64,000 nt of DNA, taken from Alphaproteobacteria bacterium (lineage in GTDB: Bacteria > Pseudomonadota > Alphaproteobacteria > Acetobacterales > Acetobacteraceae). The notes beneath the pieces are model-generated. The model was not told the DNA's origin. It saw only the letters and a list, made by a program, of their open reading frames with translations, and searched no databases. Below are positions 57,302 through 64,000 of the stretch, one piece after another; positions within the stretch are counted from its first letter, which is position 1; each line of letters starts with the position of its first letter. The stretch is from the NCBI GenBank assembly GCA_026400815.1, contig JAPLOI010000034.1, positions 17,765 to 81,764 on the forward strand, given 5' to 3'. The position numbers and the translations under genes were made by a program.

Positions 57302-57670
57302 TTACAGCACCTCCGGAGCCAGCGAGATGATCTTCATGAACTTGCGCGCGCGCAGTTCGCGAACGACCGGCCCGAAGATGCGGGTGCCGATCGGCTCCTG
57401 CTGCTTGTTGATCAGGACGGCCGCATTGCGGTCGAAGCGAATGGCGCTGCCATCGGCCCGGCGCACGGGGAAGCTTGTGCGAACGATCACCGCCTGGTGC
57501 ACGTCGCCCTTCTTCACCTTGCCACGGGGGATCGCGTCCTTCACGGACACCACGATCACATCGCCCACCGACGCCGTCTTGCGCTTGGAGCCGCCGAGCA
57601 CCTTGATGCACTGCACGCGCCGGGCGCCGGAGTTGTCGGCCACTTCCAGGTTTGATTCGACGGAGATCAT
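57302..57670 (-). CDS. rplN: 50S ribosomal protein L14
   Basis: 122 residues ([60 protein letters not shown]). First gene of the classical spc set; it lies directly ahead of rplX. Confidence 0.98.
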   Translation of the reverse strand: MISVESNLEVADNSGARRVQCIKVLGGSKRKTASVGDVIVVSVKDAIPRGKVKKGDVHQAVIVRTSFPVRRADGSAIRFDRNAAVLINKQQEPIGTRIFGPVVRELRARKFMKIISLAPEVL

Positions 57671-57683
57671 CTAGCTCTCTCCC

Positions 57684-57968
57684 TCAACCCTGGACCGCTT
57701 CGGCCACAACGGGGGCCTCGGCACCCAGCGGCTGGCCATTGCGCTCGACCACCGTCCAGGTCTTGCGCTTGCTGATCGGCCGGCATTCCTCGATGCGCAC
57801 CATGTCGCCTACCTTGCACAGGTTGGCCTCATCGTGTGCCGCGTAGTTTTTCGACCGGCGAATGAACTTCTTATACAGCGGGTGCATGATACGACGAGCA
57901 ACAAGAACGGTAATCGTCTTGTCCATCTTGTCGCTGGTCACCCGCCCCGTCAGGACGCGCCTTGGCAT
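57684..57968 (-). CDS. rpsQ: 30S ribosomal protein S17
   Basis: 94 residues ([59 protein letters not shown]), with a short C-terminal tail ([11 protein letters not shown]) beyond the E. coli form. Confidence 0.97.
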   Translation of the reverse strand: MPRRVLTGRVTSDKMDKTITVLVARRIMHPLYKKFIRRSKNYAAHDEANLCKVGDMVRIEECRPISKRKTWTVVERNGQPLGAEAPVVAEAVQG

Positions 57969-57981
57969 CGCCCCTACTCCT

Positions 57982-58209
57982 TTACGACTGCGCGGCGGGC
58001 TTGGGGGCCGCGCGCTTCTGTTCGGTCATGATCGTCTTCACCCGTGCGATATCGCGACGGACTGCCTTCACCCGGCCCACGCCTTCGGTCTGGCCAGTGG
58101 CCTTCTGGAAGCGGAGGTTGAACTGCTCCTTGCGGAGATCCAGGAGCTGCGTCGCCAGCTGATCGCCGGACTTGGCGCGGATGTCGGCCGGCTTGGTTTG
58201 CTTGGCCAT
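57982..58209 (-). CDS. rpmC: 50S ribosomal protein L29
   Basis: 75 residues ([40 protein letters not shown]). The C-terminal [15 protein letters not shown] is a little longer than usual. It sits at the peptide exit of the ribosome. Confidence 0.96.
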   Translation of the reverse strand: MAKQTKPADIRAKSGDQLATQLLDLRKEQFNLRFQKATGQTEGVGRVKAVRRDIARVKTIMTEQKRAAPKPAAQS

Positions 58210-58210
58210 C

Positions 58211-58627
58211 TCACGCGTCTCCGATGCGGGTGATGAACTTCGTCTTGATCGGCAGCTTGGCGGCGCCGAGGGTCAGCGCCTCCTTGGCCAACTCGGGGGC
58301 CACGCCGTCGATCTCGAACATGATGCGACCGGGCTTTACGCGGCACACCCAGAACTCCGGCGAACCCTTGCCGGAGCCCATGCGGACTTCAGCCGGCTTC
58401 TGCGAGACGGGCACATCGGGGAAGATACGAATCCACACGCGGCCGGCACGGCGCATAGCGCGCGTGATAGCGCGGCGGGCCGATTCGATCTGCCTGGCGG
58501 TGACCCGCTCCGGCTCCAGGGCCTTGAGGCCGAAGGCGCCGAAATTAAGCGAGGTGCCGCCCTTGGCGACGCCGTGAATGCGGCCCTTATGGGCCTTGCG
58601 GTACTTGGTCCGCTTCGGGGAAAGCAT
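58211..58627 (-). CDS. rplP: 50S ribosomal protein L16
   Basis: 138 residues ([60 protein letters not shown]). Its stop is one base from the rpmC start. Confidence 0.98.
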   Translation of the reverse strand: MLSPKRTKYRKAHKGRIHGVAKGGTSLNFGAFGLKALEPERVTARQIESARRAITRAMRRAGRVWIRIFPDVPVSQKPAEVRMGSGKGSPEFWVCRVKPGRIMFEIDGVAPELAKEALTLGAAKLPIKTKFITRIGDA

Positions 58628-58638
58628 GGCTCTGATCC

Positions 58639-59316
<678 letters not shown>

Positions 59317-59319
59317 CGG

Positions 59320-59718
59320 TTATGCCGCCTCGTTCTGGGTTTCGGCCTGCTGGCGTTCGGCGACCACGATCTTCAGGTGGCTGAACCACTTTTCGATGCG
59401 CGAAGCGCGACCGCGGCCGCGAGCGTGGAAGCGGCGCATGACCACCGACTTGCCGACTTCGGCGCGGGTGACAACCAGGCGGTCGACATCCAGCTGATGG
59501 TTGTTCTCGGCGTTCGCGATCGCGCTCTCCAGCGCCTTCTTCACAGTGCCGGCGATACGGCGCTTGGAGAAGGTGAGGGTGGCGACGGCCGCGGAGGCCG
59601 GCTTGTTGCGGATGAGGCCAGCAACCAGGTTCAGCTTGCGGGGGCTGATCCGGATGTTGGAGAGGATGGCCTGCGCCTCGGTCTCGGCCAGGGCGCGCGG
59701 GGTTTTCGGCTTGCTCAT
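59320..59718 (-). CDS. rplV: 50S ribosomal protein L22
   Basis: 132 residues from ATG 59718 ([60 protein letters not shown]). Its loop lines the exit tunnel. Confidence 0.97.
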   Translation of the reverse strand: MSKPKTPRALAETEAQAILSNIRISPRKLNLVAGLIRNKPASAAVATLTFSKRRIAGTVKKALESAIANAENNHQLDVDRLVVTRAEVGKSVVMRRFHARGRGRASRIEKWFSHLKIVVAERQQAETQNEAA

Positions 59719-59719
59719 G

Positions 59720-59998
59720 TCAGCCTCGCTTCGCCTTCTTGTCCGACGCATGGCCGGTGAAGGTGCGGGTGGGCGAGAACTCGCCGAACTTGTGCCCGAC
59801 CATGTTCTCCGTGACCTGCACCGGCAGGAACTTGTGGCCGTTGTATACGCCGAACGTAAGCCCGACGAACTGCGGCAGGATGGTGGAGCGGCGCGACCAG
59901 ATCTTGATCACTTCGCTGCGCCCGGAAGCTCGCGAGGCATCTGCCTTGTTGAGCAGGTACCCGTCCACGAACGGGCCCTTCCATGTGGAACGTGTCAT
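59720..59998 (-). CDS. rpsS: 30S ribosomal protein S19
   Basis: 92 residues ([60 protein letters not shown]). Located in the 30S head next to S13. Confidence 0.98.
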   Translation of the reverse strand: MTRSTWKGPFVDGYLLNKADASRASGRSEVIKIWSRRSTILPQFVGLTFGVYNGHKFLPVQVTENMVGHKFGEFSPTRTFTGHASDKKAKRG

Positions 59999-60002
59999 GG
60001 CC

Positions 60003-60836
60003 TCAGCCCTTGCCCTTGTTGCGGCTGCGGATGATCAGCCTGTCCGTGCGCTTGTTGACCCTGGTCTTGTAGCCCTTCGTCGGCTTGCCCCACGGGGTGA
60101 CCGGATGACGACCGCCCGAGGTGCGGCCTTCACCGCCGCCGTGCGGATGGTCAACCGGGTTCATCACCACGCCTCTGTTGTGCGGCTTGCGGCCGAGCCA
60201 GCGCGAACGGCCGGCCTTGCCAAGGCTCTGGTTGGAGTTGTCCGGGTTGGACACGGCGCCAATCGCGGCCATGCACTCGCCGCGGACCATGCGCAGCTCG
60301 CCAGACATCAGCTTGATCTGCGCGTAGCCTGCGTCCTTGCCAACCAGCTGGGCATACTGCCCGGCTGCACGGGCGATCTTGCCGCCGGCACCGGGCTTCA
60401 TCTCGATGTTGTGCACGATCGTGCCAACCGGGATGGCCGAGAGCGGCATTGCGTTGCCCGGCTTGATGTCCGCGCGTGCCGAAGCCACCACCTGGTCGCC
60501 GGCCTTCAGGCGCTGCGGGGCCAGGATGTAGGACAGTTCGCCATCGCGATACTTGATCAGCGCGATGAAGGCGGTACGGTTCGGGTCATATTCCAGGCGC
60601 TGCACGATGGCGATCACATCGCGCTTGCGGCGCTTGAAGTCCACCATGCGGTAGGTCTGCTTGTGACCGCCGCCGCGGAACCGGCTGGTGATGCGGCCGT
60701 GGTTGTTGCGACCGCCGGTCTGCGAAAGCCCCTCGGTGAGGCCCTTGATCGGCTTGCCCTTCCACAGCTCGGCCCGGCTGATCAGCACGGTGCCGCGAAG
60801 GCTGGGCGTGACGGGATTAAAGTTCTTCAGTGCCAT
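60003..60836 (-). CDS. rplB: 50S ribosomal protein L2
   Basis: 277 residues ([60 protein letters not shown]). Its conserved His region lies near the peptidyl-transferase centre. Confidence 0.98.
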   Translation of the reverse strand: MALKNFNPVTPSLRGTVLISRAELWKGKPIKGLTEGLSQTGGRNNHGRITSRFRGGGHKQTYRMVDFKRRKRDVIAIVQRLEYDPNRTAFIALIKYRDGELSYILAPQRLKAGDQVVASARADIKPGNAMPLSAIPVGTIVHNIEMKPGAGGKIARAAGQYAQLVGKDAGYAQIKLMSGELRMVRGECMAAIGAVSNPDNSNQSLGKAGRSRWLGRKPHNRGVVMNPVDHPHGGGEGRTSGGRHPVTPWGKPTKGYKTRVNKRTDRLIIRSRNKGKG

Positions 60837-60851
60837 CTGCGTCGTCCCCGC

Positions 60852-61184
60852 TTACGCCAGGCCGGTGGAGAGGTCGATCGACTGCCCCTCCGCCAGGGTG
60901 ACATAGGCCTTCTTCACGTCGGAACGCACACCGGGGCGACCCCGGAAGCGCTTGGTCTTGCCCTTGGTGATGAGCGTGTTCACCGCCAGCACCTTGACCC
61001 CGAACAGGCCTTCGACCGCCGCCTTGATCTCGGGCTTCTTGGCGTCGATCGCCACCCGGAAGACGAACTGGCCCCGCTCACTGACGATCGTCGCCTTTTC
61101 AGTGACGATCGGGTTGCGGATGATGGTGTACATCGCCTCGCGCGACAGTTGCTTCTGGCGCTTGGCGGGCTTTGCGTCGCTCAT
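60852..61184 (-). CDS. rplW: 50S ribosomal protein L23
   Basis: 110 residues ([40 protein letters not shown]). It has a short basic N-terminal extension ([12 protein letters not shown]). It is the docking site for trigger factor and SRP. The start is directly next to the rplD stop. Confidence 0.97.
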   Translation of the reverse strand: MSDAKPAKRQKQLSREAMYTIIRNPIVTEKATIVSERGQFVFRVAIDAKKPEIKAAVEGLFGVKVLAVNTLITKGKTKRFRGRPGVRSDVKKAYVTLAEGQSIDLSTGLA

Positions 61185-61820
61185 TTACTGGCCTCCCTCA
61201 GCCGCACCGAGGCGGGCCTTGAGCCCCTCGACGCCGGCGGTGGTGATCGCCAGCACGTCATGGGCGAGGATGTCATACACGTTGGCGCCCACCGTCGGCA
61301 GCACGTCCACGCCGATGATGTTGCGGCTGGCAAGCAGGAAGGAGGTGTCCACGGTGTGGTCCACCACCAGCACGGACTTCCAGCCCAGCGCGACCAGCTT
61401 CGCCTTCAGCTCCTTGGTCTTGCCGGAGCCACCCGAAGCCGCGTCCAGCACCACCAGCTTACCGTCGCGCTGCTTCTGCGACAGGGCAGAGATCAGGCCG
61501 AGGCGGCGCACCTTCTTCGGCAGGTCGTAGGCATGGCTGCGAACCACCGGGCCGTGAACGGCGCCACCGGTGCGGAACTGCGGAGCGCGCAGGCTGCCCT
61601 GACGGGCGTTGCCGGTGCCCTTCTGACGATACGGCTTCTTCGTGGTGCCGCTCACCTCACCCATGCCCTTCACCTTGTGGGTGCCGGCACGGCGCTTGGC
61701 CTGCTGCCAGTGGACCACGCGGGCCATGATGTCGGGGCGCGGCGCGGCGCCGAACAGGTCATCCGGCAGCTCCGTGGAGCCGGCGGTTGTGTTGTCGAGG
61801 GTCTTGATGTCGATCTGCAT
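61185..61820 (-). CDS. rplD: 50S ribosomal protein L4
   Basis: 211 residues ([60 protein letters not shown]). In E. coli L4 represses the S10 operon by attenuation; no such leader can be judged here. Confidence 0.97.
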   Translation of the reverse strand: MQIDIKTLDNTTAGSTELPDDLFGAAPRPDIMARVVHWQQAKRRAGTHKVKGMGEVSGTTKKPYRQKGTGNARQGSLRAPQFRTGGAVHGPVVRSHAYDLPKKVRRLGLISALSQKQRDGKLVVLDAASGGSGKTKELKAKLVALGWKSVLVVDHTVDTSFLLASRNIIGVDVLPTVGANVYDILAHDVLAITTAGVEGLKARLGAAEGGQ

Positions 61821-61832
61821 GGTCCTGCCCCC

Positions 61833-62516
61833 TTAGCTCGCCGTCTCGACGAGGCCGGCCGGGAACGGCGCCTCCGCCGGACGGGCGCGCTTCACGGCAT
61901 CGCGCACGAGCACGTAGCCGCCCTTGGCGCCCGGGACGGCGCCCTTGATCATCAGAAGGCCCTTGGCGGCATCCACAGCGGCAACCACCAGGTTCTGGGT
62001 GGTGATCCGCTCCTGGCCGAGATGGCCGGCCATCTTCTTGTTCTTGAAGGTCTTGCCGGGATCCTGGCGGTTACCCGTGGAACCGTGCGAGCGGTGGCTG
62101 ATCGAAACGCCGTGGCTGGCTTCAAGGCCTGAGAAGTTCCAGCGCTTCATCGCGCCAGCGAACCCCTTGCCCTTGGTGGTGCCGGAGATGTCCACGATCT
62201 GGCCAGCGACGAAATGCGCGGCGGAAAGGGTCGCACCGGGTTCCAGTATGGCGTCGGCATCGACGCGGAACTCGACCAGCTTCGCCTTGGGTTCCACCTT
62301 CGCCTTGGCGTAGTGGCCCTTGTTCGGCTGGGACACGTTCTTCACCTTGGCCTTGCCATACCCGATCTGGACAGCCGTGTAGCCATCCTTCTCTTCGGTA
62401 CGGGCGGCCACGACCTGCACGTTGTCCACGTGCAGCACGGTGACCGGCACATGCGTGCCGTCGTCCTTGAAGATCCGGGTCATGCCCAGCTTCTTCGCAA
62501 GCAGTCCTGTTCGCAT
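61833..62516 (-). CDS. rplC: 50S ribosomal protein L3
   Basis: 227 residues from ATG 62516 ([60 protein letters not shown]). The Gln that PrmB methylates in the NRQDPG-type loop is present. Confidence 0.97.
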   Translation of the reverse strand: MRTGLLAKKLGMTRIFKDDGTHVPVTVLHVDNVQVVAARTEEKDGYTAVQIGYGKAKVKNVSQPNKGHYAKAKVEPKAKLVEFRVDADAILEPGATLSAAHFVAGQIVDISGTTKGKGFAGAMKRWNFSGLEASHGVSISHRSHGSTGNRQDPGKTFKNKKMAGHLGQERITTQNLVVAAVDAAKGLLMIKGAVPGAKGGYVLVRDAVKRARPAEAPFPAGLVETAS

Positions 62517-62612
62517 TTTCTTCCGTTCCCCAGAGGAACCCCCGTCACTTGCGATCGGGGCGGGTTCATAGGCCAAAACGACGCCCGGGACAGTCCCGAG
62601 CGGGAGGGTAGG

Positions 62613-62921
62613 CTAGAGCTTGATTTCCACGTCGACACCGGCGGCCAGGTCGAGCTTCATCAGCGCATCCACGGTCTGCGGGGTGGGGTCGACGATATCC
62701 AGCAGGCGGCGATGGGTGCGGATTTCGAACTGCTCGCGGCTCTTCTTGTCCACGTGCGGCGAGCGGTTCACGGTGAAGCGCTCGATATGCGTGGGCAGCG
62801 GAATGGGGCCGCGGATCTGCGCACCCGTGCGCTTGGCCGTGTTCACGATCTCCTTCGTGCTGTTATCAAGCACGCGGTGATCGTACGCCTTCAGGCGGAT
62901 GCGGATGTTCTGGTTGTCCAT
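62613..62921 (-). CDS. rpsJ: 30S ribosomal protein S10
   Basis: 102 residues from ATG 62921 ([60 protein letters not shown]). A GTG directly upstream is in frame but the ATG matches the family. First gene of the S10 operon. Confidence 0.97.
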   Translation of the reverse strand: MDNQNIRIRLKAYDHRVLDNSTKEIVNTAKRTGAQIRGPIPLPTHIERFTVNRSPHVDKKSREQFEIRTHRRLLDIVDPTPQTVDALMKLDLAAGVDVEIKL

Positions 62922-63014
62922 CACTCGGTTCCGATCAGCGGGCAGTCGTCAATCGCTGAAGTCATAGTCGCTAAAGGCAAAATCTCGGTCGCAAAAGGCA
63001 CTTCCGAAACGGCA

Positions 63015-63045
63015 CACCGCCGGGACCAGGAAGGCCCCGGCGGTG
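63015..63045 (-). promoter_or_regulatory. Hairpin between tuf and rpsJ
   Basis: CACCGCCGGG (63015-63024) and CCCGGCGGTG (63036-63045) form a perfect 10-bp stem with an 11-nt loop, 14 bp after the tuf stop. The following bases on the minus strand (TGCCGTTTCGG) lack a strong U-run, so it may be a partial terminator or processing site that tunes tuf against rpsJ. Confidence 0.5.
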
Positions 63046-63058
63046 AAGATCAGTTGGC

Positions 63059-64000
<942 letters not shown>

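Noticed and set aside
59739..62132. 797-codon plus-strand frame opposite rplB-rplC
   Set aside because: It runs antisense across six certain ribosomal protein genes; the length is explained by GC codon bias.

Overview
The window is high-GC alphaproteobacterial DNA, most likely from the Acetobacteraceae (Rhodospirillales). This is inferred from the conserved dapF-mtaB-ftsY and pheS-pheT-rplT-rpmI arrangements, an alphaproteobacterial S10-spc-alpha ribosomal cluster, an ATP12 chaperone gene, and strong GC bias at third codon positions. No rRNA gene is present, so the placement rests on gene content only.

Region A (1-27.5 kb) is an accessory region. It opens with a translationally coupled pair, an AMP-forming ligase and a peptide-type ABC substrate-binding protein. 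Then come a first copy of a small zincin-like gene, a decayed type-I-secreted Calx-beta protein, a 1370-residue autotransporter, and a regulator divergent from a five-gene operon. That operon holds a TPR-sulfotransferase, a TPR-glycosyltransferase-like protein, an alpha/beta-hydrolase lipoprotein, an IalB protein and a glycosyltransferase cut off after about 50 residues. The cut leads into mobile DNA: phage-derived genes, a four-gene large-serine-recombinase cassette whose genes overlap by 4 bp, a 541-residue unknown gene, and remnants of IS3, IS5 and IS256 elements. One remnant is a 388-bp deletion derivative of an IS256-type element that still has both ends. A second copy of the zincin-like gene and an intact tRNA-Ser(GGA) close the region. 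The same pair of landmarks (zincin gene plus a tRNA-Ser-like tail) occurs in direct orientation at 3.5-4.3 kb, so the variable DNA lies between diverged direct repeats.

Region B (27.6-48.3 kb) is mostly core genome: lepA, pheT-pheS, rplT-rpmI, then divergently dapF-mtaB-ftsY, a cystathionine beta-lyase-type enzyme, a TauD-type dioxygenase, a GMC oxidoreductase, and on the minus strand ATP12, an AsmA protein, a pseudouridine synthase, rarA and an EamA transporter. Its intergenic spaces hold unusual structures. Two AT-rich nested palindromes (37.1 and 44.9 kb) share a layout and show a compensatory base-pair change. There is also a roughly 165-bp imperfect inverted repeat at 38.4 kb and a probable leaderless promoter for dapF.

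Region C (48.3-64 kb) is the ribosomal protein cluster, all on the minus strand: tuf, rpsJ, rplC-D-W-B, rpsS, rplV, rpsC, rplP, rpmC, rpsQ, rplN-X-E, rpsN, rpsH, rplF-R, rpsE, rpmD, rplO, secY, adk, then a promoter and rpsM, rpsK, rpoA, rplQ, ending at a hairpin terminator. It is conventional except for a long N-terminal extension on L5 and a long leader ahead of rpsM.
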